64,000 nt of DNA from Halobacteriovorax sp. DA5 (GCF_002903145.1 NZ_PPDJ01000004.1:1-64000); one strand, 5' to 3'. Positions 43,459 through 55,000 are shown, numbered from the stretch's first letter. A program made the numbers and translations. The notes: generated by a model not told the origin, from the sequence alone.

Positions 43459-45762
43459 ATGAAACGTGTTCACTCACTAGCAGAAAGAGTCTCAAAGTAT
43501 ATTGTCGATCATACTAAAACTTGTCTTCTAATCTCATTCTTATTCTTCATTGCCATTAGTAGTGGCCTTCCGAAAATTCACGCAAACTACTCTGTAAAGG
43601 GTTGGCTAATGGAGCACGATCAACGTCTAATTGATCTTAAGGAGCATGAAGGGATTTTTGGTAGTTCGGATACAATCGATATCATGGTCTATAAGGAAGA
43701 TGGTCTTTTTGATGAAAATACAATTAAGACGATTCAAGACATCACAAGTGATCTTTGGCAAATTAAGCATATTGTTCGTGTTGAAAGTTTAACAAATCAC
43801 AACTCAATAGAATCAGAAGATGATGATATTTTTATTACACCATTTTTAGATGAAGAAGTTGAGCTAACTCCAGAAAATTTAAATTTAAAAAAAGAGCACG
43901 CAACTAATGATCGCATGCTTGTAAACTCAATTATTTCTAAATCGGGACGCTTTACGTATATTAGGGCCTTTCTTGATACATTTGAAGGTACTCCTCCTTA
44001 TGATCAGGTTGTTGTTGATACAGAAGCATTGCTTGAGAAGTACAATAAGACAGAAGGTGTGAAATTCTATCTCGGTGGAATCTCTTTTATCAACGAGTCA
44101 CTCCAAAGAGCATCTGATCGAGATATGATGGTTGTCTTTCCAATAGTAGTTGGAGTTCTCTCTCTAATCCTTTTCTTATTCTTTAGAAACCTCTTAGGAA
44201 TAGTTCTCCCATTCTCATTAGTTGGTCTTGCCATTATAACGACATTTGGAATTGAGGGACATCTTGGTATTGAACTATCAAGTATTATTGCGGCCCTGCC
44301 AGCAATCCTAATCGCAATTGGATTAGCTGATTCGATTCATATCTTAATTACCTATAGACACTTCTATATTTTCGATAGAATGAATGAACATGATGCTGCC
44401 GTTGCAGCTTTAAAGAAGAACTTTATTCCAACACTGCTCACAACTCTAACGACAGCAATTGGTTTCTTCTCACTAACTTCAACAGATATTAAACCAATCT
44501 ACAATCTTGGTATCCTATCAGGAATCGGAACTTGTATTGCGTGGTTCTACACTTACTTCTTCCTGGGAGCCTTGTTAACGAAGGTTCACTTTAAAGTTGG
44601 AGATCGAGACGATAAATTCCATGCCTTTGATGGAATCTTCATGTTTGCGGAAAAACATAAGGTTGTAATCAATATCCTAACTCCTATTATCACAATCGCT
44701 TCAATTTACTTTGGGATGCAAAACTATATTAACGCTGATCCTATCGAATACTTTGATGAGCATACGCCAGTTAAGCAGGCCTTTAATATGGTTCGTAAAG
44801 AATTTGGTGGCTCAAGAATGATTGAACTTGTTTTTGACTCAGAGAAGGCAGAAGGTGTTAAAGACCCTGCATTTTTAAAGAAGTCAGAAGAACTAGTTCA
44901 GTGGATGCTTAAAGACGAAAAAATTATTCGTGTTAGTTCAATCCTCGATATTGTAAAACAGATGAATAAAACTCTTCATGGTGACAATGAAGAATTTTAT
45001 GCAATTCCAGATACACGTCGTGCAGTAGCAGACCAATTATTCTTATATACTTTAGGACTACCGCAAGGACTTGATTTAAAAAACCAGCTATCTCTTGACA
45101 ATCGCCGCTTTCGAGTCCTTGTTATGTGGGATGTAAATGATTCAACGGCCGCTATTGCAAAAACAGATAAAATCTTAAAGAAAGCTGATGAAATTGGCAT
45201 TACAATCTATGAAGCCGGTCAATCTCCTATCTACAATCGAGTTAATGACCTTGTTGTGAATACTCTTTTAACATCCATGAGTATTTCACTCCCTATCATT
45301 TTCTTAATTATATTATTTGTCTTTAAGGATTTAAAATTAGCGATGCTTTCATTAATTCCAAATGTCTTTCCACTATCAGTGGCCGCTGGAATTATGTACT
45401 TTGCAGGTGATGAATTAAATATTGGTAACGTTATCGTCTTTGCCGTGTGTTTAGGTATTGCAGTCGATGATACCATCCACTTCATTTCGAATTATAAGTT
45501 AAAAATGCTTCAAGGAATGAACGGCCATGATGCGTTAGCATCAACAATGCACCAAACAGGTAAAGCACTAGCGCTTACAACAACAATGTTAACGATTGCC
45601 TTCGGACTTTTCTACTTAGGTGATTTTGTTCCAAATCAAAAATTTGGAGTGTACTGCTCGGTGATCCTAACTCTTGCCCTATTGGCCGACTTAGTGATCT
45701 TACCTGCTGCATTACTAAGTTTAAAGAGCTCAAAAGTTGAGACTGAAACTGCTAAGGTATAG
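43459..45762 (+). CDS. RND-family exporter (HAE3/MMPL type)
   Basis: A 767-residue inner-membrane protein with the two-fold RND layout. TM1 is at 20-40, followed by a large extracytoplasmic domain, then six-helix blocks at ~225-380 and ~610-755. Motifs include AIGLADSIHILITY, its counterpart CLGIAVDDTIHFISNY, and FGGSRMIELVF. This fits the HAE3/predicted-exporter group that moves lipids or hydrophobic compounds without an outer-membrane partner gene. The start has AAAGGAAATTGATT. Confidence 0.85.
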   Translation: MKRVHSLAERVSKYIVDHTKTCLLISFLFFIAISSGLPKIHANYSVKGWLMEHDQRLIDLKEHEGIFGSSDTIDIMVYKEDGLFDENTIKTIQDITSDLWQIKHIVRVESLTNHNSIESEDDDIFITPFLDEEVELTPENLNLKKEHATNDRMLVNSIISKSGRFTYIRAFLDTFEGTPPYDQVVVDTEALLEKYNKTEGVKFYLGGISFINESLQRASDRDMMVVFPIVVGVLSLILFLFFRNLLGIVLPFSLVGLAIITTFGIEGHLGIELSSIIAALPAILIAIGLADSIHILITYRHFYIFDRMNEHDAAVAALKKNFIPTLLTTLTTAIGFFSLTSTDIKPIYNLGILSGIGTCIAWFYTYFFLGALLTKVHFKVGDRDDKFHAFDGIFMFAEKHKVVINILTPIITIASIYFGMQNYINADPIEYFDEHTPVKQAFNMVRKEFGGSRMIELVFDSEKAEGVKDPAFLKKSEELVQWMLKDEKIIRVSSILDIVKQMNKTLHGDNEEFYAIPDTRRAVADQLFLYTLGLPQGLDLKNQLSLDNRRFRVLVMWDVNDSTAAIAKTDKILKKADEIGITIYEAGQSPIYNRVNDLVVNTLLTSMSISLPIIFLIILFVFKDLKLAMLSLIPNVFPLSVAAGIMYFAGDELNIGNVIVFAVCLGIAVDDTIHFISNYKLKMLQGMNGHDALASTMHQTGKALALTTTMLTIAFGLFYLGDFVPNQKFGVYCSVILTLALLADLVILPAALLSLKSSKVETETAKV

Positions 45763-45845
45763 AAAACACGTAGGTCCTCATCATATGTCTTAACTTACGA
45801 GCTTAAAATTGCTATAAGCATGGACATATTTTGAGGATTATATAA

Positions 45846-46829
45846 ATGACTGATAACCAAGTAAATCAAATGGATTACGAAGAATCTCGTAAGAAAATTC
45901 AAGAAAAGAAAGCACGTCTTAATGTTGGAAAGAAACAAGAAGCGCGTAACCTTGAAAGAAAGCCAGAGTGGTTGAGAAATAAGATCCCAACTGGTGACAA
46001 CTTCAAAGAAGTCAGAAAAGAATTAAGAGAAAAGCAACTCTTCACAGTTTGTGAAGAAGCAAGTTGTCCAAATATGTCTGAGTGTTGGTCTGCAAAGACT
46101 GCAACAATGATGATTCTAGGTGGTACTTGTACTCGTGCCTGTAAGTTCTGTCATGTTGATACAGGAAACCCAAAAGGTATTGTCGACTTCAATGAAATCG
46201 AAAATGCTGCAAAGATGGTTGAAACAATGTCACTAAAGTACCTTGTTGTGACAAGTGTTGATCGTGACGATCTTCCAGACTTTGGAGCTGGCCACTTTGC
46301 AAACGTCGTTAAAAGAATCAATAAAGACTATCCAGAGACACTTGTTGAAGTTCTAATTCCAGACTTCAATGCAGTCGAAGAACATATGCACACTCTTGCT
46401 AAGAGTAACCCTTTTGTTATCGCACAAAACGTTGAAACTGTTAGAAGGCTAACTCACGATGTGCGAGATCGTCGCGCCGGCTATGAAAAGACTTTAAACT
46501 GCTTAAAGTTCTATAAGGAAAATTATCCACATATCTCGACAAAGACTTCCTTAATGCTAGGACTTGGTGAAACTCATGAAGAAATTCTTGAGACACTCAA
46601 AGACCTTAGAGAAGTTGGTTGTGATATCGTAACGTTTGGTCAGTACATGCGCCCAACGATGAGACACTTAAGCGTTGATCGATACTATAGGCCACAGGAG
46701 TTTGATCGCTACAAAGAGATTGCCTATGAAATGGGCTTTGAATTTGTTGCTTCAGGACCTATGGTTCGAAGTAGTTACAAGGCAGCGGATTACCTTGATC
46801 ACCTAAGGGCAAAAGGTCATGACGTTTAA
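45846..46829 (+). CDS. lipA: lipoyl synthase
   Basis: A 327-residue radical-SAM enzyme that inserts sulfur into octanoyl groups on lipoyl domains. The auxiliary cluster cysteines are in CEEASCPNMSECW and the radical-SAM cluster in CTRACKFCHV. The C-terminal RSSY block (MVRSSYKA) carries the Ser ligand. lipB follows with an 11-bp overlap. Confidence 0.95.
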   Translation: MTDNQVNQMDYEESRKKIQEKKARLNVGKKQEARNLERKPEWLRNKIPTGDNFKEVRKELREKQLFTVCEEASCPNMSECWSAKTATMMILGGTCTRACKFCHVDTGNPKGIVDFNEIENAAKMVETMSLKYLVVTSVDRDDLPDFGAGHFANVVKRINKDYPETLVEVLIPDFNAVEEHMHTLAKSNPFVIAQNVETVRRLTHDVRDRRAGYEKTLNCLKFYKENYPHISTKTSLMLGLGETHEEILETLKDLREVGCDIVTFGQYMRPTMRHLSVDRYYRPQEFDRYKEIAYEMGFEFVASGPMVRSSYKAADYLDHLRAKGHDV

Positions 46830-47556
46830 CAATTTAATTAATGATCTTGGTATCAAAGATTACTCACTTGAGTCGAAGAACCAAATATATATTTTTCACA
46901 AAGATAATTGGGACTATCTAGAAGCGCTAGCTTTCCAAGAAAAGGCCAATGAATATATCTACAATAATCCAGAGCAAATGGTTTATATCATTACCTCTCA
47001 CCCAGAAGTCTTTACAATGGGAAGAGGACTTCAAAGAGATCAAATTGAAGAGCATGGACTTGTTGATTTTGATCAGGCCCTTGTCGGAAAGATCGATGTT
47101 CCTGTTGTGGAAATTAAGCGCGGTGGAGGACTAACTTTCCATCATCCGGGACAAGTGATTGTCTACCCTATTGTTCATATTGGTCAACAAAAGCTTAGAA
47201 CAATTGAGCTTATTAACAAGCTCTTTAAAAGTACGGTAAACGCTATAAATACGAGTGATAACACGATTCATGATCTCGACTTTGATCGCCCCCTCCTAGG
47301 ACTTTGGCATGGTGAGAAGAAAGTAGCTTCAATGGGCATCCAACTTAAGCGTTTTGTTTCAATGCACGGGATGGCCTTAAATATTTATCCATCAGAGAAG
47401 ATGAATAAGGCCTTAATGATGACATTCCCTTGTGGCCTTCCTGGTGATATTTATAATACCCTTGTAAATATCTCATCTGATGGTCTTAATACTAGCTACG
47501 AAGAATATCGTATGCGCTTTATTAATCAACTCGTAAAAGAAATATATAAGAATTAA
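46819..47556 (+). CDS. lipB: octanoyl-[ACP]:protein octanoyltransferase
   Basis: A 245-residue transferase that supplies the substrate of LipA. RGGGLTFHHPGQ, the Lys of EKKVASMGIQ, HGMALNI and the catalytic Cys in FPCGL are present. It is translationally coupled to lipA and followed by a terminator. Confidence 0.93.
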   Translation: MTFNNLINDLGIKDYSLESKNQIYIFHKDNWDYLEALAFQEKANEYIYNNPEQMVYIITSHPEVFTMGRGLQRDQIEEHGLVDFDQALVGKIDVPVVEIKRGGGLTFHHPGQVIVYPIVHIGQQKLRTIELINKLFKSTVNAINTSDNTIHDLDFDRPLLGLWHGEKKVASMGIQLKRFVSMHGMALNIYPSEKMNKALMMTFPCGLPGDIYNTLVNISSDGLNTSYEEYRMRFINQLVKEIYKN

Positions 47557-47582
47557 AAAAGGGCCATCTATTGGCCCTCTCT
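47555..47582 (+). terminator. terminator after lipB
   Basis: A GGGCCA-N5-TGGCCC stem (47561-47577) runs into CTCTTTATT, with A6 on the other side. Confidence 0.8.
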
Positions 47583-47585
47583 TTA

Positions 47586-48119
47586 TTACGATTTCTTACT
47601 ATAAGATTTAATTTTCTCTTTAAACTTTTTTCTTTCGACCTTCATTTCTTCAAAGAATTCTTTTTTCATACTTCTAATACTATCGCGCTGGTCTTTGTGT
47701 CGTAGTTGCTTCATCGACTTTCTAAATTCTTTACTCTTTTCTTTAATTTGTTTTCTAATATTTTTATTTTCTTCTTTTTTACCAAATTGTAACTTCTTCT
47801 TTAGAGCATAGATTTCATCTAAGTGCTTTAGCATTAATGCTTCATTATCTTTTAAAAACTTCTCTCTTTTTGAAAATACTTTTTTCTCAAATGCCACTTT
47901 CTTCTTATGTTGTTCATCTTGAAACTTAGCAAATTCACTTTCTAATTTCTTAAGATCCCCTTTAGAAAGTTTAGAAAAATCACCATCCATTTCAGTCATC
48001 TTTTCATAACGTGCACTTCTATCTTTCTTATGCTTTCGATCTCTTTTCTTTTCACCATCTGCGAGTGTAGAAAAAGCTAATAAAAAAGTTAAAGCTAATA
48101 TAGTAAGAGTTTTCATCAT
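47586..48119 (-). CDS. exported Lys-rich helical protein, likely ECF sigma target
   Basis: 177 residues with signal peptide MMKTLTILALTFLLAFSTLADG and a mature part that is very rich in Lys, Glu and Arg and helical (EYAKF-type heptads, ERKKFKEKIKSYSKKS end). The start has AGGAGAAA. Upstream is GAAACC-N16-GTATAA, the same motif as precedes the divergent sigma factor. Role unknown; the helical periplasmic make-up recalls small envelope-stress proteins such as CnrX/ZraP, without sequence proof. Confidence 0.75.
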   Translation of the reverse strand: MMKTLTILALTFLLAFSTLADGEKKRDRKHKKDRSARYEKMTEMDGDFSKLSKGDLKKLESEFAKFQDEQHKKKVAFEKKVFSKREKFLKDNEALMLKHLDEIYALKKKLQFGKKEENKNIRKQIKEKSKEFRKSMKQLRHKDQRDSIRSMKKEFFEEMKVERKKFKEKIKSYSKKS

Positions 48120-48144
48120 TTTCTCCTTTTTATCCAGTTAACTG

Positions 48145-48172
48145 TTATACTGGTGGTAATGGAAAAGGTTTC
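48145..48172 (-). promoter_or_regulatory. ECF-type promoter of the Lys-rich exported gene
   Basis: On the minus strand GAAACC (48167-48172) and GTATAA (48145-48150) are separated by 16 bp. The spacing to the start codon leaves a ~20-nt leader containing the ribosome site. Confidence 0.65.
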
Positions 48173-48217
48173 ACTGTCCTGTAACTAGTGAATATTATAG
48201 CACTTTATTGAAAGTGC

Positions 48218-48245
48218 GAAACCTTTGTAAGCAATATTCGTATAA
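48218..48245 (+). promoter_or_regulatory. ECF-type promoter of the sigma factor gene
   Basis: GAAACC (48218-48223) and GTATAA (48240-48245) with a 16-bp spacer, identical in both boxes and spacing to the divergent promoter. The -35 boxes form part of a perfect AAAGGTTTC / GAAACCTTT inverted repeat. Confidence 0.65.
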
Positions 48246-48250
48246 TAGGT

Positions 48251-48841
48251 ATGCGTATAATGAAGAACTTTATCTGGTCAAATTCGCAATCAAAACTAGG
48301 CTCATCTGACCTAATGGAAGTTGTTGCAAAAAATGATGACCACCAAGCTTTTGAGGTCCTCTACCAAAGGCTTAGTACAAAGCTTTATCAATATGTTTAT
48401 TATATCCTACTCGATGAGCAAAAGGCCCAAGAGATTGTTCACGATGCTTTCTTCACTTTATATGACAAGAGAAAGATGTATCGAAAAGAATATCAAGTAT
48501 CGACATGGCTTTGGACGATTGCAAGAAATAAGAGTTATGACTATTTAAAGAAAATAAAAGAATTAAATGTTGCCGATGATAATGTGATTATTGGTATAGA
48601 AGATGAGCAAGTATCGACTCTTGAAAAGCTTATTGAAGAGGCCAATTCAGAAATAATAATTGAAGCAATTTCAAACTTACCTCCAACACAAAGAGAGGCC
48701 ATTACCCTGTGGATGGATGAGTACACTGGAGATGAAATTGCAGAGATTTTAGGAAAGTCGAGACAGGCCGTTAAGAATTTAATAAACAGAGCAAAACTAA
48801 AACTTAAAGAGATACTTGAAACACAATTGGAGTCTTTATGA
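48251..48841 (+). CDS. ECF-type RNA polymerase sigma factor
   Basis: 196 residues with sigma-2 (~22-95; VHDAFFTLYDKRKMY, WLWTIARNKSYDYLK) and sigma-4 (~140-190; LPPTQREAITLW, GDEIAEILGKSRQAVKNLINRAK) separated by a short linker; no sigma-1 or sigma-3. The predicted -10 box lies only 5 bp before ATG 48251, so the true start is probably 48260 (near-leaderless) or Met22 at 48314. A membrane protein gene follows with a 4-bp overlap. Confidence 0.88.
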   Translation: MRIMKNFIWSNSQSKLGSSDLMEVVAKNDDHQAFEVLYQRLSTKLYQYVYYILLDEQKAQEIVHDAFFTLYDKRKMYRKEYQVSTWLWTIARNKSYDYLKKIKELNVADDNVIIGIEDEQVSTLEKLIEEANSEIIIEAISNLPPTQREAITLWMDEYTGDEIAEILGKSRQAVKNLINRAKLKLKEILETQLESL

Positions 48842-49197
48842 AAGATTCAAATAAAGAAATGAATATGAAAACAAATTTAAGAACAAAAGCTGCAATTAAT
48901 CCGCCAAAGGAGATGAATGCTGCGTTCAAGACAAAATTTACATCTCATTTGAAAGCTAAGCAAAAGAAGAGGGCCCAGTGGTTATGTGCAGCTCTAGCAA
49001 GCATTACGATCTGTCTTGCAGTAGTTGTCACCCTAAGCCTTGAGCAACCGAGCTCCTCGGCCAGCAATGTGAAAGATTACTTGGCCTATATTGAAAGTAA
49101 CTTTACAAATGATGACCAGGTTTTAGAAAGTATTGATGAACTAAGTGCCATCTCATATAATTACATTGATGTTGACGGCGAATATAGTGATTATTAA
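48838..49197 (+). CDS. membrane protein, likely anti-sigma factor
   Basis: 119 residues with a basic cytoplasmic N-terminal part (~1-45), one membrane helix (~47-66, LCAALASITICLAVVVTLSL) and a short acidic periplasmic tail. It is coupled to the sigma gene by ATGA overlap, the usual place for an anti-sigma factor. It lacks the HxxxCxxC zinc motif and is small, so the call rests on position and topology. Confidence 0.6.
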   Translation: MKDSNKEMNMKTNLRTKAAINPPKEMNAAFKTKFTSHLKAKQKKRAQWLCAALASITICLAVVVTLSLEQPSSSASNVKDYLAYIESNFTNDDQVLESIDELSAISYNYIDVDGEYSDY

Positions 49198-49214
49198 AAA
49201 ACCAAGGAATATCT

Positions 49215-49598
49215 GTGACAAGTGAAAGTAATGGCCACCTCAATGTATTAGGTACTCCCCTCCAAATGTGTGGGTGTACACCAATGACTGGATTTTGGCG
49301 TGACGGTTTTTGTCGTACAGATATTGATGATCGAGGAATGCACACTGTTTGCTGTATCGTTACAGAAGAGTTTCTTGAGTTCTCAAAAGCCGATGGAAAT
49401 GATCTATCAACTCCTATGCCGCAATTTCAATTTGCAGGTCTAAAACCAGGTGATCGCTGGTGCTTATGTGCAGGAAGATGGCTTAGCGCATACAAAGCAG
49501 GAAAGGCCTGTCCAATTATACTTGAAGCGTGCCATGAAGAAACCCTGGCCGTGATTCCAATGCAATTTCTAACTGAGATGGCCTATAACAAAGCTTAA
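49215..49598 (+). CDS. DUF2237 family protein
   Basis: A 127-residue soluble protein. NVLGTPLQMCGCTPMTGFWRDG at the N-terminus, VCCIVTEEFLEF, and PGDRWCLCAGRW are the conserved blocks of the DUF2237 family (function unknown). It is Cys-rich. The start is GTG 49215 with AAGGAATA. It lies 17 bp after the anti-sigma candidate, perhaps in the same operon. Confidence 0.85.
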   Translation: MTSESNGHLNVLGTPLQMCGCTPMTGFWRDGFCRTDIDDRGMHTVCCIVTEEFLEFSKADGNDLSTPMPQFQFAGLKPGDRWCLCAGRWLSAYKAGKACPIILEACHEETLAVIPMQFLTEMAYNKA

Positions 49599-49638
49599 GC
49601 TTTACTGGCCTAAAGATAGCGAATACAATAGAGCGAAT

Positions 49639-49715
49639 GCGGCCGTAGTTCAGTTGGATAGAACGTCAGACTTCGGATCTGAATGTCGGGGGTTCGAGTC
49701 CTCCCGGCCGCGCCA
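49639..49715 (+). tRNA. tRNA-Arg (UCG)
   Basis: A 77-nt cloverleaf. Acceptor GCGGCCG pairs with CGGCCGC, and the anticodon stem-loop is TCAGA-CTTCGGA-TCTGA with anticodon UCG. The T-arm contains GGTTCGAGTCC and CCA is encoded at 49713-49715. Confidence 0.95.
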
Positions 49716-49721
49716 CATCGT

Positions 49722-49868
49722 GCGGCAAAAGTGCCCCAAAGGGCAGTTTTGAAGCACAGATGAATGTGACTCAAGGAAGCTAAAACGAGCGTAGCGAGTT
49801 TGCGGCTTTCGGTTATATGGTAAATCTGAAAAGCGGCAAAAGTGCCCCAAAGGGCAATTTTAAAGCAC
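49722..49868. repeat. two near-identical hairpin repeats after tRNA-Arg
   Basis: Two 36-bp copies (49722-49757 and 49833-49868, 111 bp apart, two differences) each contain a 26-nt hairpin (49726-49751; 49837-49862) of layout CAAAA-G-TGCCC-CAAA-GGGCA-N-TTTTN. Between them lies an AT-rich stretch with CGAGCGTAGCGAG and an 18-mer nearly identical to one at 33101. There is no ORF. Confidence 0.8.
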
Positions 49869-50410
49869 TAAAACTTTCGACCAAAATTACACTCAACATA
49901 AGTCGAGTCTTCCGGACTATGACTCTCATTACTCCAAGCATGGTGAACACTTTTTGCTACACCACAACCAAAGTACATTGTCTTATCAGAATTATACTTA
50001 ATAAGTGAAAACATATTTTCTTTTTCAAGAAGGCCATCATCATTACCAAAGTCAGCGACTTCCTCTCTTTGATACTCTAAGTAAAGACTTCGAGAATTAT
50101 CTATAGCAACGCGAACTCTTGCCCCATAAGGAATATGTAACGATTTATCATGAGCAGAGATATAACGGATAGCACGTACACCAGCATAGGCTTCAACTTC
50201 AATTAACTCATTCTCAGTGCGATACCCTACCGCCCCAGTAATATCACTTGGTATAATAGGAACACTTAATCTTACGTCGTAATATAGTCCCGACTCATCA
50301 TATCTTTCTTCTACATTTTGAATCGCTTGTGCCTCTAGGTTAAGGTCAAGTTCATTTGCAAATGAAGAAAATGAGCAGATAAGTGCAGTGGCCAACATAA
50401 GTTTTTTCAT
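49868..50410 (-). CDS. exported protein, probable outer-membrane barrel or periplasmic beta protein
   Basis: 180 residues with signal peptide MKKLMLATALICSFSSFA. Strand-like alternating segments follow (YYDVRLSVPI, IEVEAYAGVRAIRY, RVRVAIDNSRSLYLEYQR) and the C-terminus is VECNFGRKF with terminal Phe. Two Cys near the end (FGCGV, VECNF) may pair. The stop codon lies in the hairpin repeat after tRNA-Arg. No family recognised. Confidence 0.65.
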   Translation of the reverse strand: MKKLMLATALICSFSSFANELDLNLEAQAIQNVEERYDESGLYYDVRLSVPIIPSDITGAVGYRTENELIEVEAYAGVRAIRYISAHDKSLHIPYGARVRVAIDNSRSLYLEYQREEVADFGNDDGLLEKENMFSLIKYNSDKTMYFGCGVAKSVHHAWSNESHSPEDSTYVECNFGRKF

Positions 50411-50520
50411 CTTTCGTCTCCCTAGGGTGTCTGTGTTTTTGTCCGATTGAATTACAAATAAGGTAGCACTTATGAGCTTTACTCTAGATTAAATTGAAAA
50501 TGTTTCTATGAGTTCTAAAG

Positions 50521-50557
50521 TTTAGACACTTAACTAGAATAAGATTTTAGATACTTA
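50521..50557. repeat. direct repeat upstream of the transglycosylase gene
   Basis: TTTAGACACTTA (50521-50532) and TTTAGATACTTA (50546-50557) are 25 bp apart start to start, in a gene-free stretch (50411-50635) that otherwise holds only promoter-like AT-rich sequence. They could be paired regulator sites. Confidence 0.4.
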
Positions 50558-50635
50558 GAATGCTAATTCATAAAAAAACTGACAATAGACTACCTGCGTC
50601 TTCAAATAGAGAACCCCAACGTGTACCTTCTTCCA

Positions 50636-51835
50636 ATGAAGAAACTAATCACAATAACGCTTATGGCAATTAATATTTTTGCCACTTCCACTACTCCTAC
50701 AACTGAGTTCAATGATTGGCTTAATGAGCTTAAGATTGAACTTAATCAAGAGCATGGTTTTTCGTATGCCTTACTAGATGATGCCTTTGATGGTGTTACT
50801 TTTAATGAAGATGTTATCAAATATGATCGCAGACAACCTGAGTTTGTCATGAGTGTTGGCCGATACCTAGATATCGTTATTAGTGAGACAAGAATCGAGA
50901 AAGGCCAAAGATATCAGGCCGAGCTTGAAGATATTTTTATCGATATTGAAAACGATTTTAATTTTCAAGATCGCTTCCTCTTATCATTCTGGGCCCTTGA
51001 AACAAACTTTTCTTCGATTACAGGCAAGCTCGATATTATCCGCTCTCTTGCGACTCTTTCATATGATGGTCGCCGCTCAGCATTTTTCAAGAGAGAATTA
51101 GTTAATGCTCTTACAATGCTGCAAAAGGGAATTTACTCATACCCTAGTGAACGTATGCAGGGATCATGGGCAGGAGCGATGGGCTCGACTCAATTCATGC
51201 CTTCAACAATGCTAGCTTATGCCATTGACTACGATAAAGATGGCCAAATAAATATGTGGGAAAACCAACGTGACTTCTTAGGTTCTCCAGCAAACTTCCT
51301 ATCAAAAGTTGGCTGGAATGGTGATGAAAGCTGGGGACATGAAATTGATCTACCAAGCGACTTTGACTACTTTCATAGTGGATTAAAATATAAAGAAGAT
51401 CTGCAGTATTGGATAGATCGCGGAATCACATTAAGAGGTGGAACTCAACTGCCTTACACAAGTGGGAAAACTGCAATCTACCTTCCACAAGGAGCAAATG
51501 GGCCAGCATTTATTGTTTACCCTAACTTCTTTACTATCTTTAAATGGAATAATTCAGAAAAGTACGCTCTAGGGATTGGAATTCTTTCTGATCTTATTGC
51601 AAAACGTGGTGATTATTTTAGTAAGTTTAATTTAGATGAAGAGTCATTTATGTCATTTGAAATGGCAAAGAAAATTCAAGCAAAATTAAACGAGTTAGGT
51701 CTCGATGCTGGGCCAGTTGATGGGATTCCAGGAAAACAAACGACAGCAGCAATCCAAAGATTTCAAGTATCAGAAGATATCATTCCAGACGGCTATTTAA
51801 CTAAAGATTTGGCCGATCAAATTCTTGCAAAATAA
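50636..51835 (+). CDS. MltB-type lytic murein transglycosylase
   Basis: 399 residues with signal peptide MKKLITITLMAINIFA. The catalytic domain has SFWALETNFS with the acid Glu, MQGSWAGAMGSTQFMPSTML and an EF-hand-like loop DYDKDGQINMWE, as in Slt35/MltB. The C-terminal ~60 residues form a peptidoglycan-binding domain (KIQAKLNELGLDAGPVDGIPGKQT). It cleaves glycan strands to 1,6-anhydro ends. The start is taken at the ATG before MKKLIT; an in-frame GTG at 50621 is an alternative. Confidence 0.9.
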   Translation: MKKLITITLMAINIFATSTTPTTEFNDWLNELKIELNQEHGFSYALLDDAFDGVTFNEDVIKYDRRQPEFVMSVGRYLDIVISETRIEKGQRYQAELEDIFIDIENDFNFQDRFLLSFWALETNFSSITGKLDIIRSLATLSYDGRRSAFFKRELVNALTMLQKGIYSYPSERMQGSWAGAMGSTQFMPSTMLAYAIDYDKDGQINMWENQRDFLGSPANFLSKVGWNGDESWGHEIDLPSDFDYFHSGLKYKEDLQYWIDRGITLRGGTQLPYTSGKTAIYLPQGANGPAFIVYPNFFTIFKWNNSEKYALGIGILSDLIAKRGDYFSKFNLDEESFMSFEMAKKIQAKLNELGLDAGPVDGIPGKQTTAAIQRFQVSEDIIPDGYLTKDLADQILAK

Positions 51836-51919
51836 ATAAAATCTTAAGTCAAAACATCAATCCCCTTTCCGATGAAGTAGTCACTATCTAAGTAAACACT
51901 TCACCGGAAAGGAGAATAT

Positions 51920-52687
51920 ATGTTGAAAGTAATGAAAGGATTACAAAAGGGTATCGTCGGTATCGAGGGATCAGGACGTATAACAAAAGACGACTATATT
52001 AATGTGCTTGAACCGATTTTAGATGAGGCCCTAAAAAAAGAAGAAAAAGTTGGTGTACTCTTCTACTTAAATGAAACATACGAAGGATACACTCCAGGGG
52101 CAGTATTTGAAGATACGGCCATGGGCCTAAAATATTTTAATGTTATGAAAAGGTGTGCAGTAGTTACAGATAGTGCACTAATAACAGGGGCCGTAAAATT
52201 ATTTGCTCCAATCATTCCAATTGATTTTAAGTCATATAAAATCAATGAACTCGATGAGGCCAAAGACTGGCTTATGCGTGAAGTAGAGTCCGATATCGAA
52301 TTTCACTTCGATAAGAATGACAACATTCTTACGCTAACTTCTTACCATCCATTGCGAGTCAATGATTTTGAAAAGATTCAAAACTTACTTAATCAAGTTT
52401 ATAAAGAAACAAAAGTAATTTCAGGAATTATTCTAAACTCAGAACAATTTCCAGGTTGGGATGACTTAAGATCTCTCCTAAGACACTTTGAGTTTCTTAA
52501 AGATAATCGACAGCACATTGAGAAGGTTGGAATTTGCACAAGTAATGAGTTGATTAGAAACTCTGCCTCAGTTGTAAGTGATCATTTAGAAAGTGTTGAT
52601 GTAGCAGTCTTTGAGTACGGTGCGATTAACGACGCAAGGAATTGGCTGAGAAATATTGAATCGAAAGATACAATGCGTGCCGTATGA
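51920..52687 (+). CDS. tandem SpoIIAA-like (STAS-fold) protein
   Basis: 255 residues made of two similar ~120-residue halves. The first (1-120, GIVGIEGSGRITKDDYINVLEPILDEAL ... VGVLFYLNE) and the second (~127-250, NILTLTSYHPLRVNDFEKIQNLLNQVY ... ISGIILNSE) each show the SpoIIAA-like pattern ending in a D/EAKDWL- or DARNWL-type helix. It is cytoplasmic. The start has GGAAAGGAG. Function is unknown. Confidence 0.75.
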   Translation: MLKVMKGLQKGIVGIEGSGRITKDDYINVLEPILDEALKKEEKVGVLFYLNETYEGYTPGAVFEDTAMGLKYFNVMKRCAVVTDSALITGAVKLFAPIIPIDFKSYKINELDEAKDWLMREVESDIEFHFDKNDNILTLTSYHPLRVNDFEKIQNLLNQVYKETKVISGIILNSEQFPGWDDLRSLLRHFEFLKDNRQHIEKVGICTSNELIRNSASVVSDHLESVDVAVFEYGAINDARNWLRNIESKDTMRAV

Positions 52688-52719
52688 AAGAAGGCCCTCT
52701 ACCAAGAGGGCCTTTTTTA
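52688..52719. terminator. terminator after the SpoIIAA-like gene
   Basis: A AAGGCCCTCT-ACCA-AGAGGGCCTT stem (52691-52714) is followed by TTTTTT. It can serve the plus-strand gene; the minus-strand icd ends nearby without an equal T-run. Confidence 0.82.
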
Positions 52720-52726
52720 TATGCGA

Positions 52727-55000
<2,274 letters not shown>

